Assembly: GCA_963748485.1 (NCBI GenBank)
Contig: CAVVJF010000019.1
Location: forward strand, 186,001 to 250,000
DNA from: DASRWT01 sp963748485
GTDB taxonomy: Bacteria > Methylomirabilota > Methylomirabilia > Rokubacteriales > CSP1-6
Direction: 5' to 3'
Length of the DNA stretch: 64,000 bases
The translations under genes and the position numbers were made by a program. Positions within the stretch are counted from its first letter, which is position 1. Every line of letters starts with the position of its first letter. Below are positions 26,523 to 34,168 of the stretch, piece after piece. The notes beneath the pieces were generated by a model, which was not told the origin of the DNA, made no database searches, and saw nothing but the letters and a program-made list of their open reading frames with translations.

Positions 26523-27169
26523 TGCGCGCCGGGTGGGCGGCGGTCGCGCTCGTGCTCGCGCTGGTCACCGACGGCGCGGCGGCCGACGCGCGCCGGCCGG
26601 ACGCGGGCACGCTGGTGGACACGGTAGTCGCCGAAGTCGCCGGGCGCGCGGTCATGCTGAGCGACGTGGCGCTCGCGCGGGCGCTGGGCGTGCTGGGCCT
26701 CGAGCCGTCGACCGCGCCGATCACCGACGCGGAGCTGGCGAAGTACCTGGACGCCCAGCTCGCGGTGCGCGAGGCCACCCAGATCGCGATCGAGGTGCCG
26801 GCCGCGGACATCGACCGGGCGTGGGAGCAGGCCGGCGGGGCGGGCCTCGCGGCCCGGCTGGCCCGAGCCGGCATCGCCCCCGCGTGGGCCCGGCGTCTCC
26901 TCGAGGAGAACCGCCGCCTCGACCGCTTCATGGAGCTCCGCTTCCGGTCCTTCGCCTTCGTCACCGACTTCGACGTGGACGAAGCGCTCGGCCCGGGGCA
27001 GCACGACGAGGCCACGCGCGCGAGCACGCGCGCCCGTCTGCGCGATGAGATGATCGCGAAGGCCTTCGCGGCCTGGCGGGAGGACGCACGCCAGCGCATC
27101 CCGATTCAGCGGGTGCCGGACGTGACCGGTCCCTGGCCGGCCCCGTTCACGCTCGAGCGACCGGACTAG
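26522..27169 (+). CDS. SurA-N-like periplasmic chaperone without PPIase domain
   Basis: A 215-residue exported protein whose ATG overlaps the tamA stop (TGATG), indicating translational coupling. A signal peptide ends at about A-A-A-D. The mature part starts like SurA/parvulin-type chaperones (V-D-T-V-V-A-E-V-A-G-R-A-V-M-L-S-D-V) and continues as helices (L-D-A-Q-L-A-V-R-E-A), ending without any rotamase domain. The length and context suggest a dedicated periplasmic holdase for Omp85 substrates. The assignment rests on the N-terminal pattern and on the operon. Confidence 0.75.
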   Translation: MRAGWAAVALVLALVTDGAAADARRPDAGTLVDTVVAEVAGRAVMLSDVALARALGVLGLEPSTAPITDAELAKYLDAQLAVREATQIAIEVPAADIDRAWEQAGGAGLAARLARAGIAPAWARRLLEENRRLDRFMELRFRSFAFVTDFDVDEALGPGQHDEATRASTRARLRDEMIAKAFAAWREDARQRIPIQRVPDVTGPWPAPFTLERPD

Positions 27170-27183
27170 TTGAGTGTTATGGC

Positions 27184-27438
27184 TCAGCCAATCAGACGGT
27201 CGTAGTCGGCGTGACTCCCGATCCAGAACCAGACCTGACCGTCGTCAACCTCGATAGCCAGGGCACGGTGCCTGCTTCCTATCCGAGCCGACCACACGGC
27301 ACCAGTTTTCTTGAAGCGCAGCGCCGGATGTCGAGGGTCCTGCTTGAGACGTTCAAAAGCCTGATCGGCAAGCCTTCGGATCTCGGGCGGCAAACTCCGA
27401 TACGAGATCCAGAACTCCGGAGAGGCGTGATGGGTCAG
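27184..27438 (-). CDS. RelE/ParE-family toxin
   Basis: An 84-residue toxin-like protein. S-P-E-F-W-x-x-Y-R-S-L-P-P-E-I, L-K-Q-D-P-R-H-P-A-L-R-F-K-K, W-S-A-R-I-G-x-R-H-R-A-L-A and W-F-W-I-G-S-H-A-D-Y-D-R-L-I follow the pattern of a common RelE/ParE-like subfamily. No ATG or GTG is available in frame near the expected N-terminus. A CTG at 27438, overlapping the antitoxin stop as CTGA, is the best start and would be translated by coupling. An mRNA-cleaving or gyrase-poisoning mode cannot be told apart. Confidence 0.75.
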   Translation of the reverse strand: MTHHASPEFWISYRSLPPEIRRLADQAFERLKQDPRHPALRFKKTGAVWSARIGSRHRALAIEVDDGQVWFWIGSHADYDRLIG

Positions 27439-27635
27439 AGAGGCGTGGTCTTGCCCGCGGCGTGATCTTGACGGGCTGCGTGAGCCAGCCGATCGAGCTT
27501 TCCGGAGTCGACATCGGCCGCTAGCTGACGATCCCAGGCAGCCCAGTCGAACTCGAGGAACCACGCGCGCAGCTGCACGAGTTCCTCGGGCGACAGCGCC
27601 TCGATCGCTCGCTCGATCTCTTCGATCTTACCCAT
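27435..27635 (-). CDS. Antitoxin partner of the RelE/ParE-like toxin
   Basis: A 66-residue protein with an acidic N-terminal helix (I-E-E-I-E-R-A-I-E-A-L-S-P-E-E-L-V-Q-L-R-A-W) and the W-D-R-Q-L-A-A-D-V-x-S-G-K-L-D segment typical of small antitoxins paired with this RelE subfamily. The C-terminal A-A-G-K-T-T-P-L is the usual end. It overlaps the toxin by four bases and precedes it, the normal antitoxin-toxin order. The ATG at 27635 is chosen because the family starts there; a longer frame reaches 27746. Confidence 0.75.
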   Translation of the reverse strand: MGKIEEIERAIEALSPEELVQLRAWFLEFDWAAWDRQLAADVDSGKLDRLAHAARQDHAAGKTTPL

Positions 27636-27749
27636 ACAAACGAGTCTACCATCCGCCTTTGGATAAGAAACTGTCTGGAATTCGATACGGGGGCGGGGGC
27701 CGAGGTTCGACCCATAAGTCGGGCTCTGGGAACCGACGAACGCCACGAA

Positions 27750-28067
27750 TCACGAGCGGATCATCGTCAGAACCATCTTGAACCGGGAGAGAGCCTTCAG
27801 CGCGTGCGGCTGGTGAGCGGGCAAGAGAAGCATCTCGCCCCCACCGACGCGATACGGGCGACCGGCCACCGTGACGGCAGCTTCGCCCTCGAGCACCTGG
27901 ACCAGCGCGTCGTACGGGGCGGTGTGCTCACTCAACTCCTGACCTGCGTCGAAGGCGAAGAGCGTGACATTGCCGCTCTCCCGCTTGACGACGATCCGGC
28001 TCACGACGGCCCCCTCCTGATATGAAACCAGGTCGACGATCCGACGCACTTCGGGCTGATCGCTCAT
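27750..28067 (-). CDS. Small cupin protein
   Basis: A 105-residue single-domain cupin. Motif 1 is around S-E-H-T-A-P-Y-D-A-L-V-Q-V-L-E-G-E and motif 2 is G-E-M-L-L-L-P-A-H-Q-P-H-A-L, supplying His residues for a metal site. Such proteins are often sensors or isomerase-like enzymes. Its ATG overlaps the DUF502 stop as ATGA, so the two are translationally coupled. A longer frame to 28142 lacks family support. Confidence 0.85.
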   Translation of the reverse strand: MSDQPEVRRIVDLVSYQEGAVVSRIVVKRESGNVTLFAFDAGQELSEHTAPYDALVQVLEGEAAVTVAGRPYRVGGGEMLLLPAHQPHALKALSRFKMVLTMIRS

Positions 28068-28678
28068 GGGACCGCTGGCCGGGGCGAGGAGGTGGCCCCT
28101 TTTCTCATCGCGGCCACCATGTCGCCTGATCCTGACCCCCATCGAGAGATGGACTTGATGGCCTGGGTGAATGGGATGTCGACCAGATGCACGCGGTCCC
28201 GGCTGAGGATATAGACGGCTCCAGCGAACGGCGTAGGGATGGACGGCACGAAGACCGTGAGGCGGTCGTCACCGAGCTCCTCGACGATGAAGGCCGGAAC
28301 GAGGGCATCCTCGAGCTCGACGAGCGCCGGCTTCCACACGTTCTCCTCACCCTCCCCCGCCATCCGCTGCGTCAGGCTGCGAAGCAGCGTGTAGCCGGGC
28401 ACTCGTCCAAAGAACGACTTCTCCACCCGCTCTCGCGCCACTCGCCCGGCCCCGGTTCGCACGGCGGCACCGATGGCAAAGCAAGCGACCAGCACGATCA
28501 ACAGCGCCCAGACGTTTTCACCCGGCACCCAGTCCGGCAGCAACGCCGCAACCGGCCGCACCAGGCCCACGACCGACTGCATCCCCTTGAGCAGCAGCAA
28601 GACGGCGAGATAGATCGGCACCAGCACGAGTGCGCCACCGATGAGCGTGTTGACCACGATTTCGCGCGCATACTTCAT
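28064..28678 (-). CDS. DUF502 membrane protein
   Basis: A 204-residue inner-membrane protein of the DUF502 family. Two hydrophobic helices (about residues 10-32 and 48-72) are followed by a soluble domain with the conserved blocks V-E-K-S-F-F-G-R-V-P-G-Y, P-S-I-P-T-P-F-A-G and V-H-L-V-D-I-P-F-T-Q-A-I-K-S-I-S. The function of the family is not established. The ATG has GGGAGG eight bases upstream. It is the first gene of a two-gene unit with the cupin and is divergent from the substrate-binding protein gene. Confidence 0.88.
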   Translation of the reverse strand: MKYAREIVVNTLIGGALVLVPIYLAVLLLLKGMQSVVGLVRPVAALLPDWVPGENVWALLIVLVACFAIGAAVRTGAGRVARERVEKSFFGRVPGYTLLRSLTQRMAGEGEENVWKPALVELEDALVPAFIVEELGDDRLTVFVPSIPTPFAGAVYILSRDRVHLVDIPFTQAIKSISRWGSGSGDMVAAMRKGATSSPRPAVP

Positions 28679-28785
28679 TGTTCGGGCCTCCCTCTGGGCC
28701 GACCGCAACCTGGCGCACACCTCTTCTCCGTCGGCGCTGATTCTCGACCCGCGACCGAGGGTCTGCAAGCCGTAGTCGGCGCGCC

Positions 28786-28815
28786 TTGACGGCCCCGGGC
28801 GCCCCGGGCTACGGT
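28786..28815 (+). promoter_or_regulatory. Candidate promoter for the substrate-binding protein gene
   Basis: TTGACG (28786-28791) and TACGGT (28810-28815) are separated by 18 bases, ending 46 bases before the likely GTG start of the substrate-binding protein gene. Confidence 0.4.
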
Positions 28816-28861
28816 CGGCCCACCCGGATCCCGACCCGCCGCCGCCTCGGAGGTGCTCGAC

Positions 28862-30511
28862 GTGGACACCATCCCGACCCCGATTTCCCGCCGCGCCCTG
28901 CTCGCCGCCGGCGCCACCGGCCTCGTCGCCGCCGCGCTGCCGTCACGCGCCCCGGCCCAGACCCCCGCGTCCCAGACCCCGAAGCGCGGCGGCACACTGA
29001 ACCTCCGCGCGTGGGACCCGCCCCACTTCGATCACATCCTGGCGCACGCCTACCGCACGCACGTGGTAGTGAGCTTCACGCACAGCCGCCTCCTCAAGCA
29101 CAAGGCGGGGCCGGGCGTCCGCCCCGGCACCTTCCCCCTCGAGGGCGACCTCGCCGAGTCGTGGAAGCAGGTCAACGACACGACCTACGAGTTCAAGCTC
29201 CGCCGCGGCGTGCGCTTCCACGGCAAGCCCCCCGTCAACGGCCGCGAGCTGACGGCGGAGGACGTGCGCTACACGTTCGAGTACATCCTGGCCGACAAGG
29301 GCAGCAACGTGTCCATGTTCCGCTCCATCGCCAAGGTCGAGGCGACGGACAAGTACACGGTGCGCTTCACCCTGAAGGAGCCCTTCGCCTGGTTCCTCGA
29401 CATGATCGCCAGCCCCATGGCCGGCGCCATCATCGCGCGCGAGTGCGTGGAGAAGTTCGGCGATCTGAAGAAGGCGGACGCCGTGGTCGGCACCGGGCCC
29501 TGGATGCTCGACAGCTATCGGCCCAACGTCGGGCTCACGCTCGTGCGCAACCCGCAGTACTTCATGGCCGGCCTCCCCTACATCGACCGCGTCGAGCTCC
29601 TCGTGGACGAGGACAACGCCTCGCGCACCGCCGCCTTCCTCGCCGGCAAGTACGACCTCGGCTGGGAGTTCCCCGGCACCATCAACCGCTCCGACTGGCT
29701 ACAGATCCTCGAGCCGCTCAAGAAACGGCGGCCGGGCCTCCAGGTGATGGAGTACCCGTCCAACGTCGTCAACGACATCTCTCTACGCTCCGACAAGCCC
29801 CCCTACAACGACGTGCGCGTGCGCCAGGCCATCTGCCTCGCCATGGACCGCAAGGCCCAGATCGATTCCATCTTGGAGGGCGTCGGCGCCGTCAACGGAC
29901 CGCTGCCGGCCGCGCTGGATGACTGGGCGCTGCCGATCAATCAGCTCGGCGACGGCGCCAAGCTCTACACCCACAATGTGGCCGAGGCCAAGCGCCTCCT
30001 CGCCGCCGCCGGCCATCCCAACGGCTTCCAGGCCAGCGTCTGCTTCGCAACCTACGGCTCCACCCAGCTCGTCGATCTCATGCAGCTCGTGCTGAAGCAG
30101 CTCAAGGACGTGGGGATCGACGCCCGGCTCGACCAGAAGGAGTACGGCGCCTACCAGGCCTCGTGCCGCCTCGGCAAGTTCGACTCGCTCGCCTTCGGGC
30201 CCCTCACGCCCTTCCTCGAGCCGGACAGCTTCCTCTTCGGCCAGTACTACACCGGCGAGCCGCGCAACCGGAGCCATGTCAACGACGCCGTGCTCGACGA
30301 CCTCCTCGTGCGGCAGCGTCGGACCGCTGACCTCAAGCAGCGGCGGGAGGTCATCCACCAGATCCAGCGGCACCTGGCGCAGAAGCAGTACTACGTGCAC
30401 GTGCCGTCGGGGAACTACATCGCGGTGTGGGATCCGGCGGTGCGGGGCTATGGGCCGAACTTGGGGTATGACTACGGGGGGCGGTTGGTGGCGGCGTGGC
30501 TCGAGCGGTGA
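28862..30511 (+). CDS. Orphan Tat-exported ABC substrate-binding protein (peptide/nickel family 5)
   Basis: A 549-residue periplasmic binding protein. The N-terminus I-S-R-R-A-L-L-A-A-G-A-T-G-L-V is a Tat signal. R-G-G-T-L-N-L, W-K-Q-V-N-D-T-T-Y-E-F-K-L-R-x-G-V-R-F-H and L-T-A-E-D-V-R-Y-T-F-E-Y are the hallmarks of SBP family 5 (peptide, nickel or opine importers). No permease or ATPase genes are adjacent. The GTG at 28862 is preferred because GGAGGTG lies six bases before it; GTG 28853 lies within that site. A 57-base piece of this gene recurs near 35.04 kb. Confidence 0.9.
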   Translation: MDTIPTPISRRALLAAGATGLVAAALPSRAPAQTPASQTPKRGGTLNLRAWDPPHFDHILAHAYRTHVVVSFTHSRLLKHKAGPGVRPGTFPLEGDLAESWKQVNDTTYEFKLRRGVRFHGKPPVNGRELTAEDVRYTFEYILADKGSNVSMFRSIAKVEATDKYTVRFTLKEPFAWFLDMIASPMAGAIIARECVEKFGDLKKADAVVGTGPWMLDSYRPNVGLTLVRNPQYFMAGLPYIDRVELLVDEDNASRTAAFLAGKYDLGWEFPGTINRSDWLQILEPLKKRRPGLQVMEYPSNVVNDISLRSDKPPYNDVRVRQAICLAMDRKAQIDSILEGVGAVNGPLPAALDDWALPINQLGDGAKLYTHNVAEAKRLLAAAGHPNGFQASVCFATYGSTQLVDLMQLVLKQLKDVGIDARLDQKEYGAYQASCRLGKFDSLAFGPLTPFLEPDSFLFGQYYTGEPRNRSHVNDAVLDDLLVRQRRTADLKQRREVIHQIQRHLAQKQYYVHVPSGNYIAVWDPAVRGYGPNLGYDYGGRLVAAWLER

Positions 30512-30564
30512 GCGATGGGCAGTAGAAGCGCCCATTTCTCGTCCTGATCGGGCTCGCTGCATGA

Positions 30565-30598
30565 CTCGGGCGCTTCCGCTGCTCTGGAAGCGCCCGAG
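30565..30598. terminator. Strong hairpin after the substrate-binding protein gene
   Basis: A perfect 13-bp stem, CTCGGGCGCTTCC pairing with GGAAGCGCCCGAG, with an 8-base loop, begins 54 bases after the stop. No T-tract follows, so it may act as a terminator or an mRNA 3' stabiliser. Confidence 0.5.
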
Positions 30599-30679
30599 GT
30601 GATTGGTGGGCCGTCAAGGATTCGCCCCTTGGACCCGCTGATTGCGCCTTCGTCGATCTTCTTCTCAACTCAGTATATA

Positions 30680-30710
30680 ACATGGTGTAAACTATATATG
30701 CACCACATGT
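30680..30710. promoter_or_regulatory. AT-rich imperfect palindrome, candidate operator
   Basis: ACATGGTGTA ... TGCACCACATGT flank an AT-rich core (AACTATATA) in the promoter region of the following small gene, within the AT-rich island 30660-30715. The arms match imperfectly, with a two-base offset. If the downstream protein is a DNA-binding ribbon-helix-helix protein, this could be its own operator. Confidence 0.35.
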
Positions 30711-30786
30711 TCTATCCTCACGTACTCACGACCGAGCCGGATCTCGTCGAGGCGACGGATCAGGCCGACAGAACGCGGAGGCAGTG

Positions 30787-31092
30787 ATGTTCGAGGACAA
30801 GACCAAGGTCCTTCTCATGGTTCCCCAGGGGGTCCTAGACCGGGCTCGGGGCTTCGCCGGAGAGGCGACGAGCAAACTCAGGCGTCCGGTGAGCCTTCAA
30901 ATGGTGCTTCGGGCGCTCATTGACGAGGGGTTGAAGCGAGACGGTGACAGGGCCGTCCTCGTCAACATTGAAGGGCAGGTCCAGGCGGTCCGCCAAATCC
31001 GGAGCCGGGCGGGGCGGGAAGGAAGCGGGAGGAAGGACCAGCGAATGCACCAGTCCGGAGTCCGCCGCGGAGTGAGTCGCCGTACGCGGTAG
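30787..31092 (+). CDS. Small protein, possible ribbon-helix-helix regulator
   Basis: A 101-residue basic protein. K-V-L-L-M-V-P-Q-G-V-L-D-R-A-R followed by R-R-P-V-S-L-Q-M-V-L-R-A-L-I-D-E-G-L-K has the strand-helix-helix rhythm of CopG/Arc-like DNA-binding proteins. The C-terminal 35 residues are Arg/Gly/Ser-rich and probably disordered. A GGAGG site lies five bases upstream of the ATG. The gene sits behind an AT-rich imperfect palindrome. No family was recognised with certainty. Confidence 0.55.
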   Translation: MFEDKTKVLLMVPQGVLDRARGFAGEATSKLRRPVSLQMVLRALIDEGLKRDGDRAVLVNIEGQVQAVRQIRSRAGREGSGRKDQRMHQSGVRRGVSRRTR

Positions 31093-31109
31093 GCTGGCAG
31101 ATCCCGTCT

Positions 31110-31304
31110 TTATCGCTTCTTCTTCGGCGTCCCGGCCCCAAGCGCGGGCTTCCGCAACGCCTGGTGAAAGCAGGGCATCACTCTCATCGCGCAGCCCTCC
31201 GCGTGGGCGCGGATCTCGACGTCGCGCTGCTTCCAGACGAGCGACCAGTCCTGCCCGTCCTCGATCTTCTTTGCGCAACTCGGGCACGTGTAAACCTGTC
31301 CCAT
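31110..31304 (-). CDS. Small cysteine-containing (zinc-ribbon-like) protein
   Basis: A 64-residue protein beginning Y-T-C-P-S-C-A-K-K-I and containing two later cysteines (E-G-C-A-M-R-V-M-P-C-F-H), so a CxxC...C...C zinc-binding fold is plausible. The tail is Lys/Arg-rich (T-P-K-K-K-R). An AAGGAG ribosome site seven bases before the ATG supports it as a real gene. It lies downstream of groEL on the same strand, after a strong hairpin. Function is unknown. Confidence 0.65.
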   Translation of the reverse strand: MGQVYTCPSCAKKIEDGQDWSLVWKQRDVEIRAHAEGCAMRVMPCFHQALRKPALGAGTPKKKR

Positions 31305-31377
31305 TCGAGGCTCCTTCGGTTCGGTCCAAATCCACGAGTACGTTAGCAGCCGACGCGAGACAATCCGGCAGGCCTAC

Positions 31378-31407
31378 GGCCTCCGGGGGGGTGTTCCCCC
31401 GGAGGCC
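31378..31407. terminator. Terminator-like hairpin after groEL
   Basis: GGCCTCCGGGGG pairs perfectly over 12 bp with CCCCCGGAGGCC around a 6-base loop, 65 bases beyond the groEL stop and before the next minus-strand gene. There is no T-run on either strand. Confidence 0.55.
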
Positions 31408-31471
31408 CCCTCACTGAGGAAGATCACGGTGAGCCGGTGTCGCCTGGTCGCCTGGCTACGTGAGTAAAGGC

Positions 31472-33094
31472 CTAGAAATCTCCGTCGTGCGGCATGGCCG
31501 GCATGGCGTTCTTCTTGTCTTCCGGCATGTCTGTGATTACTGCCTCCGTGGTCAAGAGCAAGGACGCGATCGAGGCCGCATTTTGCAGGGCGATGCGCTC
31601 GACCTTGGTGGGGTCGATGATCCCGGCGTCGATCATATCGACGTACGCGTTCGACTCGGCGTCGAAGCCGTAGGCCACGCCCTTGGCCGCTTTGACCTTC
31701 TCGACCACGACCGAACCCTCGAGCCCAGCGTTCTGGACGATCTGCCGGATTGGCTCCTCGAGAGCCCGCCGTATGATGTCGGCACCGGTCGCCTCGTCGC
31801 CGGACAGTTTGAGGCTGTCGAGGCCTTTCGAGGCTCGAAGAAGCGCCACCCCGCCGCCGGGCACGATGCCCTCTTCGACGGCCGCCCGAGTCGCGTTGAG
31901 GGCGTCTTCGACCCGCGCCTTCTTTTCCTTCATCGCGGTCTCGGTGGCGGCCCCCACCTTGATGACGGCGACGCCGCCCGCGAGCTTCGCGAGCCGCTCC
32001 TGGAGCTTCTCTTTATCGTAGTCCGAGGTGGTTTCCTCGATCTGCATCCGGAGCTGCTTGATGCGGCCCTCGATGGCGCCCGTCTTGCCGCCACCATCGA
32101 CGATCGTGGTTTTGTCCTTGTCCACGACCACCTTCTTGGCCTTGCCCAGGTTCTCAAGCTTGAGATTCTCCAGCTTGACGCCCAGGTCCTCGGTAATCGC
32201 TGTCCCGCCGGTCAGGGTGGCGATGTCCTCGAGCATGGCCTTCCGGCGGTCGCCGAAGCCTGGAGCCTTCACGGCACAGCAGGCGAGACTCCCGCGCAGC
32301 TTGTTGACCACGAGCGTGGCCAGGGCCTCGCCCTCCACCTCCTCGGCAACGATGAGGAGCGGCTTGCCTGACTGGGCCACCTGCTCCAGCAGCGGCAGCA
32401 TCTCCTTCATGCTGCTGAGTTTCTTCTCGTGGATCAGGATGAGGCAGTCCTCGAGGATAGCCTCCATGCGCGCCGGGTCGGTCACCATGTAGGGAGACAG
32501 ATAGCCGCGATCGAACTGCATCCCCTCGACCACCTCGAGGGCGGTCTCCATCCCCTTGGCCTCTTCGACCGTGATGACGCCGTCCTTGCCCACCTTGTCC
32601 ATGGCCTCGGCGATCAGGTTGCCGATGGTCTTGTCGTTGTTGGAGGCGATGGTGGCGACCTGGGCGATCTCTTTCTTGTCTTTCGTCGACTTCGACATCT
32701 TCCTCAACTCCTCGACCACCTTCTCCACTGCCTGCTCGATACCCCGCTGGAGCCCCATGGGGTTCGCCCCCGCCGTCACGTTCTTCAGGCCTCCGCGGTA
32801 GATGGCCTGGGCCAGCACGGTGGCGGTGGTGGTCCCGTCCCCGGCCAGGTCGGAGGTCTTGGAGGCCACCTCCTTGATCATCTGGGCCCCCATGTTCTCG
32901 TAGGGGTCCTTGAGCTCGATCTCCTTGGCGACGGCCACGCCGTCCTTCGTGATCGTCGGGCTGCCGAACTTCTTGTCGAGGACGACGTTCCGTCCTTTCG
33001 GTCCCAGGGTGACCTTGACCGCGTGGGCAATGACATTGACGCCGCGCAGGAGCGCCCCGCGGGCTTCCTCATTGAACAAGAGCTGCTTTGCCAT
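31472..33094 (-). CDS. groEL: Chaperonin GroEL
   Basis: A 540-residue Hsp60 chaperonin of normal length. Hallmarks include K-V-T-L-G-P-K-G-R-N-V-V-L, the ATPase motif G-D-G-T-T-T-A-T-V-L-A, V-A-E-E-V-E-G-E-A-L-A-T-L, and the terminal L-L-T-T-E-A-V-I-T-D. The C-terminal tail ends in P-A-M-P-H-D-G-D-F instead of the usual Gly-Gly-Met repeats that fill the cage floor. The ATG is preceded by GAGAGGAA. It follows groES by 54 bases on the same strand. Confidence 0.97.
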   Translation of the reverse strand: MAKQLLFNEEARGALLRGVNVIAHAVKVTLGPKGRNVVLDKKFGSPTITKDGVAVAKEIELKDPYENMGAQMIKEVASKTSDLAGDGTTTATVLAQAIYRGGLKNVTAGANPMGLQRGIEQAVEKVVEELRKMSKSTKDKKEIAQVATIASNNDKTIGNLIAEAMDKVGKDGVITVEEAKGMETALEVVEGMQFDRGYLSPYMVTDPARMEAILEDCLILIHEKKLSSMKEMLPLLEQVAQSGKPLLIVAEEVEGEALATLVVNKLRGSLACCAVKAPGFGDRRKAMLEDIATLTGGTAITEDLGVKLENLKLENLGKAKKVVVDKDKTTIVDGGGKTGAIEGRIKQLRMQIEETTSDYDKEKLQERLAKLAGGVAVIKVGAATETAMKEKKARVEDALNATRAAVEEGIVPGGGVALLRASKGLDSLKLSGDEATGADIIRRALEEPIRQIVQNAGLEGSVVVEKVKAAKGVAYGFDAESNAYVDMIDAGIIDPTKVERIALQNAASIASLLLTTEAVITDMPEDKKNAMPAMPHDGDF

Positions 33095-33148
33095 GGATAG
33101 GTTCCTCTCGTGTAGGTGGAGCCGATCAACGGCGGCCGAGCCGTCCGT

Positions 33149-33472
33149 CTAGGAGCCGAGAATTCCGAGAACGTCCTCCTCCTTCATGATCACGTAGTCC
33201 TTCCCGTCCAGGGTGACCTCGCTTCCGGAGTACTTGCCGAACAGCACCCGATCCCCTGCCTTGACGTCCAAGGGGGTCTTCTTGCCGTCCTCGTTGACCG
33301 TGCCTTTGCCGACCGCGAGGACCTTACCCTCTTGCGGCTTCTCCTTGGCGCTGTCCGGGATGATGATGCCGCTGCGACGAACCTGTTCCTCCTCGATCCG
33401 TTGGACCAGGATGCGGTCGTGGAGCGGGTGCAGCGTGGTCTTCATTGCCTGAGCCTTCATTGCCTGAGCCAT
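33149..33472 (-). CDS. groES: Co-chaperonin GroES
   Basis: A 107-residue GroES with the core L-H-P-L-H-D-R-I-L-V-Q-R, the mobile loop (S-G-I-I-I-P-D-S-A-K-E-K-P-Q-E-G) and G-D-R-V-L-F-G-K-Y-S-G-S. The chosen ATG (GGAG five bases upstream) gives a ten-residue extension before the usual start, made by a tandem repeat (M-A-Q-A-M-K-A-Q-A-M-K-T); two in-frame ATGs inside the repeat could also initiate. Caps GroEL, encoded next. Confidence 0.95.
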   Translation of the reverse strand: MAQAMKAQAMKTTLHPLHDRILVQRIEEEQVRRSGIIIPDSAKEKPQEGKVLAVGKGTVNEDGKKTPLDVKAGDRVLFGKYSGSEVTLDGKDYVIMKEEDVLGILGS

Positions 33473-33518
33473 GGTGTCTCCCTCTGCCCGGTGGGTGTGA
33501 CTGCGTAGATCTTCGTCG

Positions 33519-33566
33519 CACTCACTATATATCATAATATAATATATATATGAAATATGTTATACT
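33519..33566. promoter_or_regulatory. AT-rich divergent heat-shock promoter region
   Basis: An almost GC-free stretch (33522-33566) separates groES (minus) from hsp20 (plus). A good -10 element for hsp20, TATACT, is at 33561-33566. Only a half-match to the CIRCE operator (GCACTC) is seen at its left edge, and its partner half-site is missing, so HrcA control is not supported. Shared control of both units is likely. Confidence 0.5.
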
Positions 33567-33635
33567 CAGATCGGAGTCCAGACCGCCCCATTGATCGTCG
33601 CGAAACCCGCTCGGAGACAGAGAGAGGAAAGCGCC

Positions 33636-34088
33636 ATGACCACCCTGATGACTTGGTCCCCCTTCGATCCGAAGTTCCATCACCATCACCACCACGTCGA
33701 GGACCTGTTTCCGAGGTTCTTCGACGGCGCCGCGGATGAGGTCGCTCAACCTGTTGCGTCGTGGATTCCCGCCGCGGAGGGACGGCTCGAGGACGGCACC
33801 TACATCATCCAGTTCGCCCTGCCGGGCGTGGACCCCAAGGAAGTTGCGTTGTCCGTGATGGACGACATCCTCACGGTCAAGGGCGAGCGGAAGGCCAATC
33901 ACGACCCCACCGGGAAGGACTACTTTGTCCGCGAGGTCGCGTACGGCGCGTTCCAGCGGAGCGTCATGCTCCCCGAGGGTGTCGACGCCGCCCAGGCGGA
34001 GGCCAAGTACGCGAACGGTATGCTCGAGGTCAGGGTCCCTGCGCCGAGAGCCACGACGCCAAGGATCATCGAAGTCAAGGCCGCCTGA
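33636..34088 (+). CDS. Small heat-shock protein Hsp20 with natural His6 run
   Basis: A 150-residue alpha-crystallin family chaperone. The central domain runs from about residue 40 to 140, with Y-I-I-Q-F-A-L-P-G-V-D-P-K-E-V, L-T-V-K-G-E-R-K and the C-terminal N-G-M-L-E-V-R-V-P motif. The N-terminus contains six consecutive histidines at residues 15-20, encoded by mixed CAT/CAC codons and flanked by a normal Hsp20 start (M-T-T-L-M-T-W-S-P-F-D-P). GAGGAAA precedes the ATG; a longer frame starts at 33591. Divergent from groES-groEL. Confidence 0.93.
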   Translation: MTTLMTWSPFDPKFHHHHHHVEDLFPRFFDGAADEVAQPVASWIPAAEGRLEDGTYIIQFALPGVDPKEVALSVMDDILTVKGERKANHDPTGKDYFVREVAYGAFQRSVMLPEGVDAAQAEAKYANGMLEVRVPAPRATTPRIIEVKAA

Positions 34089-34099
34089 TCGAGGGCGTC

Positions 34100-34131
34100 G
34101 GTGCCGTGCCGGTCGGTACCGGCACGGCACC
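34100..34131. terminator. 14-bp stem-loop after hsp20
   Basis: GGTGCCGTGCCGGT pairs perfectly with ACCGGCACGGCACC around the loop CGGT, starting 12 bases after the hsp20 stop. The stem is very strong, so it is terminator-like even though no T-tract follows. Confidence 0.6.
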
Positions 34132-34168
34132 CCGGTGTGACCTAACCTGGGTCCAGGAGGTCTTGTCA

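Noticed and set aside
33522..33545. CIRCE (HrcA) operator before groES
   Set aside because: Only a GCACTC half-site is present; the inverted GAGTGC half at the right spacing is absent.
33670..33700. His6 run as evidence of cloning-vector contamination
   Set aside because: Flanking sequence is a normal hsp20 gene in a genomic heat-shock context, and the codons do not match common vector tags throughout.
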